Positions 1 through 9,771 of a stretch of 64,000 nucleotides of DNA are shown here, piece by piece. The position numbers were made by a program, and so were the translations under genes. Source of the stretch: Gemmatimonadaceae bacterium. Lineage in GTDB: Bacteria > Gemmatimonadota > Gemmatimonadetes > Gemmatimonadales > Gemmatimonadaceae. How positions within the stretch are numbered: position 1 is the first letter of the stretch; every line of letters begins with the position of its first letter. A model generated the notes under the pieces. It did not search any database, had not been told where the DNA came from, and worked only from the letters and a program-made list of their open reading frames with translations. The stretch spans positions 62,001 to 126,000 of the forward strand of contig JADLCY010000006.1 in NCBI GenBank assembly GCA_020846935.1, written 5' to 3'.

Positions 1-33
1 TGGCCCCGGGGTTTCCTGCACTCGCCTGGTCCG

Positions 34-1617
34 TCAGCGGTTCTGGTAGTCCGACATCGGCCGGCATCCCGTCGGGACGGCCGTTCCGTTGAGGTTCCAG
101 ATCTCCACGCGGCGGTTGCGCAGGTGTTCGGCCTTTGGCCGCTGCGGGCGATCGTGATCGTCGTCGAGCAGCAGGCACGCTTCGCCAAAGCCCTGCTGCG
201 CAGCGATGCGCGAGGCTTCCACGCCGGCGCCGCGGCGCGTGAGGTAGGTGAAGACGCTCTGGGCGCGGGCCCGCGACAGGCGATCGTTGTAGGCATCGCT
301 GCCGTACGGATCGGTGTGGCCCTCGATCGAGACCACCCAGTTGGCGCCTGCGGCCGACTTGAGCTGGCCGAGCACCCAGTCAAGGGTGTCGCGGCCCGCA
401 CGCGTCAACGAGGACTGGTTGAAGCCGAAGTGCACGTCGCTGAGGCTCGCGACGAGGCGAGCCGGCGGGGGCGGTGGTGGCGGCGGCGCGTTGCAGGTGA
501 CCTGCACCGAGCCGGTGCGCGTTTCGTCTCCACGGGTCATCGTGGCGGTGATTGTCGCGGTGCCAGCGGCCACGCAGCGATACGCGCCGTTGTTGTCGAC
601 GGTCGCAACCGACGGGTTGCTGGACGTCCACGCCGTGGCGCCAGTGACCGGACGGTTGTCCTCGTCAGCGGCCGAGGCCGACGCGGTTCCACCCTGGCCC
701 ACCAGGTGCGTGCCACCACCGGTCACCGTCAGGCGCCACTCGGGGCGACGAACCGTGATCGTGTGCGTGCCCGACTGCGTCACCCCGTTCTTCATGCCCG
801 AGCAGGTGATCGTCGCCGTGCCGGGCGAGACGGCCGACACGCGACCGTTCTGATCGACCGTGGCGACGTTCGGGTTGTCCGACGAGCAACGGTAGTTGCG
901 CAGGCTGGAGAGTTCGATCGGGTTGCCTTCGCCGTCGCGTGCGGAGATCTGCAGCGCTTCGGTCTCGCCCACGCGGTGACGGCTGCTGGCCGGAGCCACC
1001 GCGAGCGCCCAGGTGTAGGGCGCGCCCGGGCACCTGCCACGGATCGCGGTCCCGAGGCCGGCGCGAATGCCGTAGTTCAGCGCCGTGCCGTCGAGCGGAT
1101 CATTCGCCGAACCGTTGAAGTTCGGCGACGGGTTGTAGTCCGCGACGCCATCCACCCGGAAGTTGAGGCGCTCGTTCATGCAGAACTTGAGGCCAACGAG
1201 TCCGGTGAACGCGTCTTCGTATTCGTTCGCGCTCACCACGCCGTTGAACAGGGCCTGCGTGCGGCCGACGTACTGGTTCTGCTGGTAGCCGGCGCCCACT
1301 TCCAGCCTTGTGCGCTCGCTGAGCGGAATGCCATAGATCAGGCGAACGGCCCACGGACGCAGCGTGAGGGACTTGGTCGACCCCGAGAAGTCCCAGTCGC
1401 TCTTGCCGAGCTGGCCGTCGATTTCGGTCGCGAGGTTGTGCAGCATGTAGATCGCGATGCGACCGCCGATCGTGGGACCGTTGCTGAGGTTCAGGTCCTT
1501 GTCGTGCATCGTGAACTGACCGAACGCGCCGACCTCGATGTTCAGCGGTCGTTGCGCCGAAACCGAGGGCGCGAACGCCGCCAGGAGCAGCGCGGCTCCA
1601 ACAAGTCGTTTGTGCAT
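34..1617 (-). CDS. OmpA-family outer membrane protein with N-terminal beta-barrel and Ig-like (BIG2) domains
   Basis: A 527-residue secreted protein. The signal peptide ends ...APSVSA before Gln, so the ATG at 1617 is preferred over longer upstream readings; an AGAGGAA ribosome site precedes it. Residues ~20-200 resemble an outer membrane beta-barrel. Two Ig-like BIG2 repeats follow, with the signature 'SDNPNVATVDQNGRV' and then 'SSNPSVATVDNNG'. A proline-rich linker (nine consecutive Pro) leads to a C-terminal OmpA domain with 'VSIEGHTDPYGSDAYN' and 'LSRARAQSV', which in this family binds peptidoglycan. It probably links outer membrane and cell wall. It is transcribed alone from a good sigma70-like promoter. 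BIG2 domains between barrel and OmpA domain are less usual. Function class is confident; any specific ligand is unknown. Confidence 0.9.
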   Translation of the reverse strand: MHKRLVGAALLLAAFAPSVSAQRPLNIEVGAFGQFTMHDKDLNLSNGPTIGGRIAIYMLHNLATEIDGQLGKSDWDFSGSTKSLTLRPWAVRLIYGIPLSERTRLEVGAGYQQNQYVGRTQALFNGVVSANEYEDAFTGLVGLKFCMNERLNFRVDGVADYNPSPNFNGSANDPLDGTALNYGIRAGLGTAIRGRCPGAPYTWALAVAPASSRHRVGETEALQISARDGEGNPIELSSLRNYRCSSDNPNVATVDQNGRVSAVSPGTATITCSGMKNGVTQSGTHTITVRRPEWRLTVTGGGTHLVGQGGTASASAADEDNRPVTGATAWTSSNPSVATVDNNGAYRCVAAGTATITATMTRGDETRTGSVQVTCNAPPPPPPPPARLVASLSDVHFGFNQSSLTRAGRDTLDWVLGQLKSAAGANWVVSIEGHTDPYGSDAYNDRLSRARAQSVFTYLTRRGAGVEASRIAAQQGFGEACLLLDDDHDRPQRPKAEHLRNRRVEIWNLNGTAVPTGCRPMSDYQNR

Positions 1618-1713
1618 GGATTCCTCTGGTGGATGGGGCGTTGTGTGCGCTGTCAAACACTCAGCAGCGCTGGTAGCCGCACACGTCAGGCGGGTCACGC
1701 CAGAAGTCGAAGC

Positions 1714-1743
1714 ATTATAACGCATTAGCCTGCCTTCGACCAA
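1714..1743 (-). promoter_or_regulatory. sigma70-type promoter of the OmpA-like gene
   Basis: On the minus strand TTGGTC (1743-1738) lies 18 bases before a perfect TATAAT (1719-1714). Transcription would begin near 1707, leaving a leader of about 90 bases before the ATG at 1617. This is one of the few AT-rich spots in the window. Confidence 0.65.
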
Positions 1744-1876
1744 GAGGCATCGTCAGGCGGTCCCGTGTCCGGAATCGAGAGGCACAGCGTCTGGCCGCGA
1801 GACGACTACGCACCGCCGGTTGCCAGTGAGCCAGCCGCGTCGGTGGCGCGTGCGCGCTTCCGCACCGGCCAGTTCA

Positions 1877-3145
1877 TCACGTGCCGCGAAGCACGCTCTC
1901 CACCGCGCTGAGGGTTGCATCGATCTTGATGGGGCGGTTTGAACGCTCCGGGCGAGGCTCCAGCTCCTGATGGTACCACTGCACCGTGCCCGGATCTTTC
2001 AACACATGCCCCGTAAGGATCGCCGCGACACGCTCCGAAGGTCGTATGTCGCCCCGCCGCACCAGCTGCCGCACTCCGGCCACGCTGGCCGCGCTGGCGG
2101 GCTCGCACCCGACCCCGGCCGCGTCGATCACGGCCTTCGCATCGAGGATCTCGGTATCGTTCACGCGCGCCACCACGCCGCGCGTGGCCCGCAGCACGCT
2201 CACCGCACGATCGTACGACGCCGGGTCGCCAATGCGGATGGCTGTCGCGACGGTTTCGGCCTTCACACGATGCCGAACGGCGAAGTTACTCACGTAACTC
2301 GCGTGAAACGGCGCCGCGCCTTCGGCCTGCACGAGCAAGAGCCGCGGCATCCGCGGGATGAGCCCCCAGGCATGCGCTTCTTCGAGCGCCTTCCCGAACG
2401 CCGCCGTATTGCCGAGGTTGCCGGCGGGGAGCGCGATCCAGTCCGGCGGATCCCAGTCGAGCTGCTGCAACAGTTCCAGGACGATCGTTTTCTGCCCCTC
2501 GACGCGCCACGGATTGATCGAGTTGAGCAGATAAACGCCGAGCCGGTCGGCGGACTCGCGCGCGAGGGCGAGGCAGGCGTCGAAGTCGCCGCGTACGAGC
2601 AGCGTGCGCGCGCCATATGCCATGGTCTGCGACAACTTGCCGAGCGCGATCTGCCCGTCGGGAACGAACACGAGCGCCTTGAGCCCGGCGAGTGCGGCGT
2701 ACGCGGCGAGCGACGCCGAGGTGTTGCCGGTCGATGCGCACGCCACCGCGGACGCGCCCACTCGTGCGGCCTGCGTGGCGGCGACGGTCATCCCGCGATC
2801 CTTGAACGATCCCGTGGGATTCATGCCCTCGTGCTTGAGCACAAGCCCCTCAACTCCGGCGTAGCGCGCCACGCTGCCGCGCGCGAGCAGCGGCGTGTTG
2901 CCTTCGGGCCAGCTGACCGGCGTGACGGCGGACGGGTGTACCACGGAACGGAAGCGCCACACGCCGCTGTCACCGGGACCACCGACGGGCCGCGCGAAGG
3001 TGGCGGCGAGTTTCGCGCCCGCAACCGTCGGCGCCGGATGCGCGACGTCGAGGAGTCCGCGACACCCCGGGCATGACGTGGCCGCGGCGGTGTCGGGCAG
3101 TTCGCTGGCGCAGCTCGCGCAGCGGAGCACTGGACCTGGAGTCAT
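1877..3145 (-). CDS. thrC: threonine synthase
   Basis: 422 residues; converts O-phosphohomoserine to threonine with PLP in the cytoplasm. The N-terminus carries a four-Cys zinc ribbon (CASC...CPGC) seen in one threonine synthase subtype. The PLP lysine lies in 'GSFKDRGMTVA', followed by 'STGNTSAS' and the glycine-rich 'PAGNLGN' phosphate loop. It is the last gene of thrA-thrB-thrC and starts 2 bases after the thrB stop, so translation is probably coupled. Length is normal. Confidence 0.95.
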   Translation of the reverse strand: MTPGPVLRCASCASELPDTAAATSCPGCRGLLDVAHPAPTVAGAKLAATFARPVGGPGDSGVWRFRSVVHPSAVTPVSWPEGNTPLLARGSVARYAGVEGLVLKHEGMNPTGSFKDRGMTVAATQAARVGASAVACASTGNTSASLAAYAALAGLKALVFVPDGQIALGKLSQTMAYGARTLLVRGDFDACLALARESADRLGVYLLNSINPWRVEGQKTIVLELLQQLDWDPPDWIALPAGNLGNTAAFGKALEEAHAWGLIPRMPRLLLVQAEGAAPFHASYVSNFAVRHRVKAETVATAIRIGDPASYDRAVSVLRATRGVVARVNDTEILDAKAVIDAAGVGCEPASAASVAGVRQLVRRGDIRPSERVAAILTGHVLKDPGTVQWYHQELEPRPERSNRPIKIDATLSAVESVLRGT

Positions 3146-3147
3146 AC

Positions 3148-4113
3148 CTAGCGGGCCGCAGCAGGTTCGGCGTCGACGCGCACGCCCTGCACGTCGACGC
3201 GCGCGACGCGCACCTGCGCCGCGACCCCGGCCCGTTCGTACGCCGAGCGCATGCCGTGCGCCACGCGGTGCGCACCGACGTCGCTGTCGCAGAGCGCAAA
3301 GGTCGTGGGTCCCGCGCCGGAGATCGAGGCGCCCAGCGCGCCCGCTTCGAGGGCGGCTTCCTTTGCCTGGTCAAATCCGGGGATCAGGCAGCGACGTGGC
3401 GGCTCAGCGATCTGGTCGTGCAGGGCACGCCCGAGCAACGGGAGATCGCCCGTGTGGAGCGCGGCCACCACGGCCGCGACGTTCGCCATCTGTTCGACGG
3501 CAATGCGTCGGTCGAGTGTGGCAGGGAGCACGGCGCGCGCCTCGGCGGTGCGCAGGTGCTGGTCAGGGTGCGCGAGCACGACGCGAAGGCGCGGGGGGAC
3601 CGGAAGCGAGACGACGTCCATCGGGTCGAGGCTGCGAATGAGACAGATACCGCCGATAAGCGACGGAGCGATGTTGTCGAGATGCCGCCCCGCCAGCGCC
3701 TCCTCGGCGGACAGGCACGCAGAGAGCAAATCGTGTCGCTCGAGCGGTGACCCGATGAGCGCGTTCACCGCGACCGCTCCGGCGACCGCACTCGCGGCAC
3801 TACCGCCCTGACCGCCGGACAGGGGAAGTCCCTTGCGGACGGTGAGCGCGATGCCGCGTGGCGGCAGTCGCAGCTCGAGGGTTTCGGCCATGCGCAGGAC
3901 GGCGCGCGCCGCAAGCGCCGAAGCATGGCGCTCCACGTCAGTGGGAAGGTCGGGATGGCCGCTGTCGAGCACGACCACGCCGGGCGTGGCCCACCACTCC
4001 GCCGTGACCGAGTCGCCGGCGCCGGTAATCGCGGCGCCCAGCACGTCGAGGCCCGGCCCGAGGTTTCCGATCGAGCCGGAGGCGTGTGCGGTCGCACGCA
4101 GGAGGAACGTCAT
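3148..4113 (-). CDS. thrB: homoserine kinase (GHMP family)
   Basis: 321 residues; phosphorylates homoserine with ATP. The GHMP ATP-binding loop is visible as 'PLSGGQGGSAASAVAG' near residue 95, and the N-terminal 'ATAHASGSIGNLGPGLD' is typical of homoserine kinases. The C-terminal motif 'GASISGAGPTTFAL' is the conserved GHMP motif 3. It sits between thrA (78-base gap) and thrC (2-base gap) on the same strand, which fixes its pathway role. Confidence 0.95.
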   Translation of the reverse strand: MTFLLRATAHASGSIGNLGPGLDVLGAAITGAGDSVTAEWWATPGVVVLDSGHPDLPTDVERHASALAARAVLRMAETLELRLPPRGIALTVRKGLPLSGGQGGSAASAVAGAVAVNALIGSPLERHDLLSACLSAEEALAGRHLDNIAPSLIGGICLIRSLDPMDVVSLPVPPRLRVVLAHPDQHLRTAEARAVLPATLDRRIAVEQMANVAAVVAALHTGDLPLLGRALHDQIAEPPRRCLIPGFDQAKEAALEAGALGASISGAGPTTFALCDSDVGAHRVAHGMRSAYERAGVAAQVRVARVDVQGVRVDAEPAAAR

Positions 4114-4191
4114 TCAGGTAAGCAACGGGAGAGGGGCGCTGGCGGGCAAGAGGGCCCGATGACATGCGCGCGTTTCGCGCGGCCTCAGCGA

Positions 4192-6690
4192 TCAGCCGGC
4201 GGCTTTGAGAATGTCGTTCAACACGCCGGCCGCGGTCACTGCAGGTCCCGCGCCCGGGCCCGTGATGATCATTGGGTTGTCGCGATAGCGGGTGGTGGTG
4301 AAGACGACCTGGTTGTCGGTGCCGCGCAGACCGGCGAACGGAGATGTCGATGGAACGGCGCGCAGGTCGACCGTGACCTTGCGACGCGTCGCGGTCGCGA
4401 CATAGCGGAGCACGAGCCCCGCCGTGGTGGCCTCGTGCACGCGCGCCGCCCACGCCTCATCGAGCTCGCCAAGTCGACGCACGAATTCGTCGCGCGACCA
4501 CGCGAGGGCCTCGTCAGGCAGGAGGGGCTGCACCCGCACGTCGCCGAGGTCGCCGCGAAAGCCGAGCAGGCGGGCGAGGATGAGCGCTTTGCGGGCCACG
4601 TCCATTCCGGAGAAGTCATCGCGCGGGTCGGGCTCCGTGTACCCGAGTTGCATCGCTTTGCGGACGACGTCCGAGAACCGGCGCCCGTGCTGCAGCTCGG
4701 TGAAAACGTAGCCCAGCGTGCCCGACGTGCAGCCTTCGATCCGGTGGATGGTGTCCCCGGACTCGAGCAACTTGTGCAACGTGTCGATGATCGGAAGCCC
4801 GGCGCCCACCGTGGTCTCGTGGAGCAGGCGTCGACCGTGTGCGTCGGCGGTATCGAGCAGGAGGCGCGCGTCGCCGATCGGGCCGCCGAGTGGACGCTTG
4901 TTGGCCGTCACCACGTCCATGCCGGCCTCGAGGGCGAACCGTTGTGTGGCCACGGTGTCATCGGCGGTGACGTCGACAAGGATGGGGTGCGAGAGCGCAT
5001 GGCGCGCCATCTCCTGGACGGCGTTGGCGGCGCCGTCACCGAGTCGCGGGGCGTTGGCCGGCGCGACACGCCCGGTCATCTCCTTGCGGCGCACCAGATC
5101 GGTCAGCGCGCGCGGGGTGAGGCCCGCGGGGTCGAACACATGGCCGGACCGGTCGATCACCCCAACGATGCGCAGCCGCACGCCTCGCGTCTTGGCTCGC
5201 GGGATCATTCGCGCGAGGGCGCGCCCGATCTGTCCAAAACCGAGCAGGATGACGTCGGACACCTCCGGGCGCGTGACGGCGCCTCCTCCAAGTCGATTGA
5301 GCTGGAAGGCGCCGTGCACGCGCCGCACCGCCGCCACGGCGTCGCGATCCCGCACAACGAACGAGATGTTGAGTTCCGACGAGCCCTGCGCGATCGCCAC
5401 GAGGTTGATGCCACCGGCAGCGAGCGACTCGAAGACGCGGGCGGCGATGCCCGGCGTGCCCGCCATGCCCATGCCCACGACGGCGATGGTGGTCATGCCC
5501 GACTCCACTTCGATGCCGTCGACCTCGCGATGGCGAAACTCGTTGGCGAAGGCCCGCTCGAGCGCGACCCGCGCCACCCCGGCGCTTGCCTGCGGCACCG
5601 AAAAGCAGATCGAATGCTCCGACGACGCCTGCGAAATCAGCGACACCGACACACCGGCGTCGTGCATGGCCGCAAAGGTACGCGCGGCGATGCCGGGGAC
5701 GCCGAGCATTCCGTTGCCGCTTACGGTCACCAGGGCCTGCTGACCGATCGACGACAACGCCTTGACCGGATAGCGTCGGAGCGTGCGCCGAGGTGAGACC
5801 TCGCTCCCCGTCGCCTCAGGGTCGCCGAACGGCCGCACCCGCACGGGAATGCGCCGGTCCCCGAGCGGGATCAGGGCGCGGGGGTGCAGCACCTTGGCGC
5901 CGTAATAGGCGAGTTCGGCCGCTTCGCGCGGCGTGAGCTGCGGAATGACGCGCGCGTCGGGCACGATACGCGGGTCTGCGGTCAGCAGGCCCGGGACGTC
6001 TTTCCAGAGGGTGACGTCGGAGGCGCCGAGGGCGCGGGCGAGCAGGGTCGCCGAAAGGTCCGAACCGCCCCGGCCGAGGGTGGCCACGTGACCCTCGGGG
6101 GTGCGGCCGATGAACCCGGGAACCACCGGGACCACGCCGCGCCGAATCATGGGGCCGAGGACCTTGCGGGCGGTACGGTCGGTGAGCGCTAGTTCGGGCG
6201 AGGCACTCCCGAAGTGCTCGTCGCAGGCAATGACGTCCACGGCATCGACGTAGTCGGCGTCGACGCCCGCGGCCTGGAGCGCACCGGCCATCAGGCGCGC
6301 GCTGAGGCGCTCCCCGCGCGCGACCACGTAGTCGGTGGTCTTGGTGGTCAGTTCACGCAGAATGGCAAGTCCATGGGCGAACGACTGCAACTCGGTGAAC
6401 GATCGGGTGATCGCCTCGCGGAGGGCGTGGCGCGCGGGCCCGGCCGGGACGAGCGCGTTGCAGGCGGCGAGGTGCCGGGCCTGCAGGTCGTTCGCCGCGG
6501 TGACGAGGGCGGCCTCGTTGCCGGTGGCCGCCTGCCGGGCGGCGTCGAGCAGGATATCGGTCACCCCAGCCATCGCCGAGACGACCACGACGATGGGGCG
6601 CGGGCGCGAGGACAGGATTTCGACGGCGTGTCGAATCGCGGCGGTGTCGGCCAGGGAGGCACCGCCGAGCTTGTGGATGTGCAAGGGCAT
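4192..6690 (-). CDS. thrA: bifunctional aspartate kinase / homoserine dehydrogenase I
   Basis: 832 residues, close to the usual ~820. The N-terminal aspartate kinase half begins 'KLGGASLAD' and has 'GRGGSDLSATL'. Two ACT-type regulatory segments lie around residues 310-460 ('ALVTVSGNGMLGVPGI' and 'IAVVGMGMAGTPGI'). The homoserine dehydrogenase half starts near residue 480 with the NAD(P) motif 'GFGQIGRAL', and carries 'TANKRPLGG' and 'GCTSGTLGYVF'. It catalyses the first and third steps from aspartate to threonine; feedback inhibition by threonine is expected for the family. It is first in thrABC. A weak -10-like TAGATT (6704-6699) lies only 8 bases upstream of the ATG and no Shine-Dalgarno is evident, so the mRNA may be nearly leaderless. 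Confidence 0.95.
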   Translation of the reverse strand: MPLHIHKLGGASLADTAAIRHAVEILSSRPRPIVVVVSAMAGVTDILLDAARQAATGNEAALVTAANDLQARHLAACNALVPAGPARHALREAITRSFTELQSFAHGLAILRELTTKTTDYVVARGERLSARLMAGALQAAGVDADYVDAVDVIACDEHFGSASPELALTDRTARKVLGPMIRRGVVPVVPGFIGRTPEGHVATLGRGGSDLSATLLARALGASDVTLWKDVPGLLTADPRIVPDARVIPQLTPREAAELAYYGAKVLHPRALIPLGDRRIPVRVRPFGDPEATGSEVSPRRTLRRYPVKALSSIGQQALVTVSGNGMLGVPGIAARTFAAMHDAGVSVSLISQASSEHSICFSVPQASAGVARVALERAFANEFRHREVDGIEVESGMTTIAVVGMGMAGTPGIAARVFESLAAGGINLVAIAQGSSELNISFVVRDRDAVAAVRRVHGAFQLNRLGGGAVTRPEVSDVILLGFGQIGRALARMIPRAKTRGVRLRIVGVIDRSGHVFDPAGLTPRALTDLVRRKEMTGRVAPANAPRLGDGAANAVQEMARHALSHPILVDVTADDTVATQRFALEAGMDVVTANKRPLGGPIGDARLLLDTADAHGRRLLHETTVGAGLPIIDTLHKLLESGDTIHRIEGCTSGTLGYVFTELQHGRRFSDVVRKAMQLGYTEPDPRDDFSGMDVARKALILARLLGFRGDLGDVRVQPLLPDEALAWSRDEFVRRLGELDEAWAARVHEATTAGLVLRYVATATRRKVTVDLRAVPSTSPFAGLRGTDNQVVFTTTRYRDNPMIITGPGAGPAVTAAGVLNDILKAAG

Positions 6691-6844
6691 GGCGCGGCAA
6701 TCTATTGGAGCGGGGCAGCGGAGGCAGCGCGTCAGCGGGAAGGGGCCGCCGGGCGTAAGCGTGTCGAGCGCTCGACTGCCGGGGGTCCGGCCGGTAACGT
6801 AGGGCGCGGTGCCACCACCGTTTCACCCTTGCCCCAGGTTCGCC

Positions 6845-9667
6845 ATGCTGCACTTCCCTCGTTGGCGTCAGGTCGGGTTCGCGGCCGCTGCCCTCGCGCT
6901 GGTCGCCACGACGGCCGCCGCACAGGCCAAGGTCACCAGTCCGAAGGAGTTCTTCGGCCACAACGTCGGCGACGACTGGTACCTCTCCAACTACACGCAG
7001 TTCTCCGACTACTGGCGCAAGATCGACGGCGAGTCGGACAAGATGGTGGTGGAGGAAATCGGCAAGACGGCCGAGGGCCGGCCGCAGCTGATGGCCATCA
7101 TCACATCGCCGGAGAACTTCCGGAACCTGGCGCGATACAAGGACATCTCGCGTCGGCTCGCGCTGGCCGAGGGGCTCACGGACGAACAGGCCAAAGCGCT
7201 GGCCAAGGAAGGGAAGGCCGTGGTGTGGTTCGACGGCGGCCTGCACGCGACCGAGGTCCTTGGCGCGCAGCAGCTGATCGAGACGACCTATCAGTTGATC
7301 TCGCGCAACGACGAGGAAACGCAGCGCCTCCTCAAGGACCTGATCATCCTCGCCGTGCACGCAAACCCCGACGGCATGGAGCTGGTGTCCAACTGGTACA
7401 TGCAGGAGAAGGACACGCTCAAGCGCAACACGAGCATCCCGCGCCTCTACCAGAAGTACATCGGGCACGACAACAACCGCGACTTCTACATCCTGAACCA
7501 GCCCGAATCGGTCAACATCGCGCGGATCCAGTACCACGAGTGGTTCCCGCAGATCGTGTACAATCACCACCAGACGGGGCCGGCCGGCACGGTGATGTTT
7601 GCGCCGCCGTTCCGTGACCCGTTCAACTACAACTTCGATCCGCTCGTGCCGCTGGGCGTGGACATGGTCGGCGCCGCGATGCACACGCGCTTTGCGGTGG
7701 AGAACAAGCCGGGCATCACCATGCGCTCGGGTTCGAGCTACTCGACGTGGTGGAACGGCGGCCTGCGCACGACGGTCTACTTCCACAACATGATCGGCCT
7801 CCTCACCGAGACCATCGGCAGCCCGACGCCGATGGACCTGCCGCTGGTGGTCAACAACCAGCTGCCGCGCGGCGACCTGCCGTTCCCGATCGCGCCGCAG
7901 AAGTGGCACTTCCGTCAGTCGATCGACTACTCCGTCACGGCCAACTACGCCGTGTTCGACATCGCATCCAAGCGTCGCGAGGACTTCCTCTTCAACATCT
8001 ACCGGATGGGGAAGAACATGATCGATCGCGGCAACCGCGACTCATGGACCACGACGCCCACCGAGGTCGCCAACCTGCAGGCCAAGATCGCGGCCGACCG
8101 CGCGGCCGCGAACGCCGTGGGCAACGGGCGCGATCGCATCTCGGCGGCACTCAATCCGTTCGGTGGCAGCGTCAACGCCAGCTACTACGCCGAGCTGCGC
8201 AAGCCCGAACACCGGGATCCGCGCGGGTACATCCTGCCGAGCGATCAGCCGGACTTCCCCACGGCGACCAAGTTCATGACCGCGCTGCGCAAGGTGAATG
8301 TGTCCGTGCAGCGCGCGACGCGTTCGTTCTCGGCAGGGGGCAAGACGTATCCGGCCGGCTCGTATGTGGTAAAGACCGCGCAGCCGTTCCGCGCGCACGT
8401 GCTCGACATGTTCGAGCCGCAGGACCACCCGAACGACTTTGCGTATCCGGGCGGGCCGCCGAAGCCGCCGTACGACAACGCGGGTTGGACGCTGGCCTAC
8501 CAGATGGGCGTGAAGTTCGATCGCCTGCTCGACGGTTTCGACTGCCCCTGCGAGCCCATCACGGGCATGGCCGTGGCCCCGGCTGGCGTCGTGGCCGGCT
8601 CGGGGCGCGGGTACTTCCTCGGTCACGCGGCGAACGACGCGTTCCTCGCCGTGAACCGCGCGATGAAGGCGGGGGCATCGGTGTACTGGACGCGCACGCC
8701 AGCAACGGTCAACGGTCGAACGTACCCGGCAGGATCGTTCTACATCGAGGGCAATCGTGACCTGGTCACGAAGGCCGCGAAGGACCTGGGCCTGGCGTTC
8801 GACGCGACCGCGGCCGGACCGGGCGCCGGGGCGGTGAAGCTCAAGCCACAGCGCATCGGCCTCTGGGACCAGTACGGTGGATCCATGCCGTCGGGCCACA
8901 CGCGCTGGCTGCTCGAGCAGTTCGAGTTCCCGTTCGAAGTGGTGTACCCGCAGGCGCTCGACGCCGGTGGCCTCCGCGCGAAGTACGACGTCCTCGTGTT
9001 CGTGACGGGCGCGATCCCGGCCAAACGACCCGACGCGGCCAACTCCGAAGCCGCGCAGATGGCCGCGTTCTTCGGCCGTCAGCCGCGGACGGACGACGTG
9101 CCCGCCGAGTTCCGCGGCTGGCTGGGCCGCGTGAACGAGGAAAAGACGATCCCCGAAATCAAGCGCTTCCTCGACGAAGGCGGTACCGTCATCACGATCG
9201 GGACCTCCACCAACCTGGCGCAGCACCTCGGCTTGCCGGTGTCGGACTACATGGTCGAGCGCTCGCCCACGGGTCAGGAGCGCGAGCTGCCTCGCGAGAA
9301 GTTCTACATCCCCGGGTCGATCATGAAGGTGAACGTCGACAATTCGCTGTCGGTGGCGGCGGGCATGGGTGCCGAGGCCGATGTCTTCTTCGACGAGTCG
9401 CCGGTGTTCCGCCTGGCGCCGGACGCCGCGGCAAAGGGTGTGAAGCCGATCGCGTGGTTCGGCTCGGATCACACGCTGCGCTCGGGTTGGGCGTGGGGCC
9501 AGAACTACCTCGAAGGCGGCGTGTCGATGGCCGAGGCCAGCTATGGGAAGGGGAAGGTCTACCTCTTCGGACCCGAAATCCTCTTCCGCGGTCAGCCGCA
9601 CGGCACGTTCAAGTTCTTCTTCAACGGCATCTACGCGCCTTCGGACAAGGTCGAGGCGGTGCAGTAG
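6845..9667 (+). CDS. secreted M14-family zinc carboxypeptidase
   Basis: 940 residues from the ATG at 6845, chosen because the signal peptide (VATTAAA|Q) begins there. An in-frame GTG at 6809 only adds a Pro-rich leader. The M14 metal motif HxxE is seen as 'GGLHATEVLG' (H134, E137). A later His lies in 'YNHHQTGPAG' and the putative catalytic Glu in 'GLLTETIGS'. The last ~270 residues look like a class I glutamine-amidotransferase-like fold, an arrangement common in large bacterial M14 proteins. It probably digests peptides outside the cytoplasm. It is divergent from thrA and ends at a strong shared hairpin. Confidence 0.9.
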   Translation: MLHFPRWRQVGFAAAALALVATTAAAQAKVTSPKEFFGHNVGDDWYLSNYTQFSDYWRKIDGESDKMVVEEIGKTAEGRPQLMAIITSPENFRNLARYKDISRRLALAEGLTDEQAKALAKEGKAVVWFDGGLHATEVLGAQQLIETTYQLISRNDEETQRLLKDLIILAVHANPDGMELVSNWYMQEKDTLKRNTSIPRLYQKYIGHDNNRDFYILNQPESVNIARIQYHEWFPQIVYNHHQTGPAGTVMFAPPFRDPFNYNFDPLVPLGVDMVGAAMHTRFAVENKPGITMRSGSSYSTWWNGGLRTTVYFHNMIGLLTETIGSPTPMDLPLVVNNQLPRGDLPFPIAPQKWHFRQSIDYSVTANYAVFDIASKRREDFLFNIYRMGKNMIDRGNRDSWTTTPTEVANLQAKIAADRAAANAVGNGRDRISAALNPFGGSVNASYYAELRKPEHRDPRGYILPSDQPDFPTATKFMTALRKVNVSVQRATRSFSAGGKTYPAGSYVVKTAQPFRAHVLDMFEPQDHPNDFAYPGGPPKPPYDNAGWTLAYQMGVKFDRLLDGFDCPCEPITGMAVAPAGVVAGSGRGYFLGHAANDAFLAVNRAMKAGASVYWTRTPATVNGRTYPAGSFYIEGNRDLVTKAAKDLGLAFDATAAGPGAGAVKLKPQRIGLWDQYGGSMPSGHTRWLLEQFEFPFEVVYPQALDAGGLRAKYDVLVFVTGAIPAKRPDAANSEAAQMAAFFGRQPRTDDVPAEFRGWLGRVNEEKTIPEIKRFLDEGGTVITIGTSTNLAQHLGLPVSDYMVERSPTGQERELPREKFYIPGSIMKVNVDNSLSVAAGMGAEADVFFDESPVFRLAPDAAAKGVKPIAWFGSDHTLRSGWAWGQNYLEGGVSMAEASYGKGKVYLFGPEILFRGQPHGTFKFFFNGIYAPSDKVEAVQ

Positions 9668-9708
9668 GAGACGAATCGCCGGGTCGCAGAACGACCTCGC
9701 GATGAAAG

Positions 9709-9740
9709 AGCGGCGGTGCGCCACCAGGCGCGCCGCCGCT
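9709..9740. terminator. bidirectional hairpin terminator
   Basis: A 14-base-pair stem (AGCGGCGGTGCGCC with GGCGCGCCGCCGCT, one T-G wobble) and 4-base ACCA loop sit between the convergent M14 and SGNH genes. AAG/CTT flanks it, but there is no long T-tract. Confidence 0.75.
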
Positions 9741-9771
9741 TCTTCATGTGCATCGTACTTGTACGGGTGTC

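Noticed and set aside
124-1728. Long plus-strand open frames opposite real genes (also 3925-5796 plus, 8042-9724 minus, 50629-52569 minus)
   Set aside because: They are antisense shadows produced by high GC. They lack ribosome sites, recognisable domains and sensible composition, and each lies opposite a well-identified gene.
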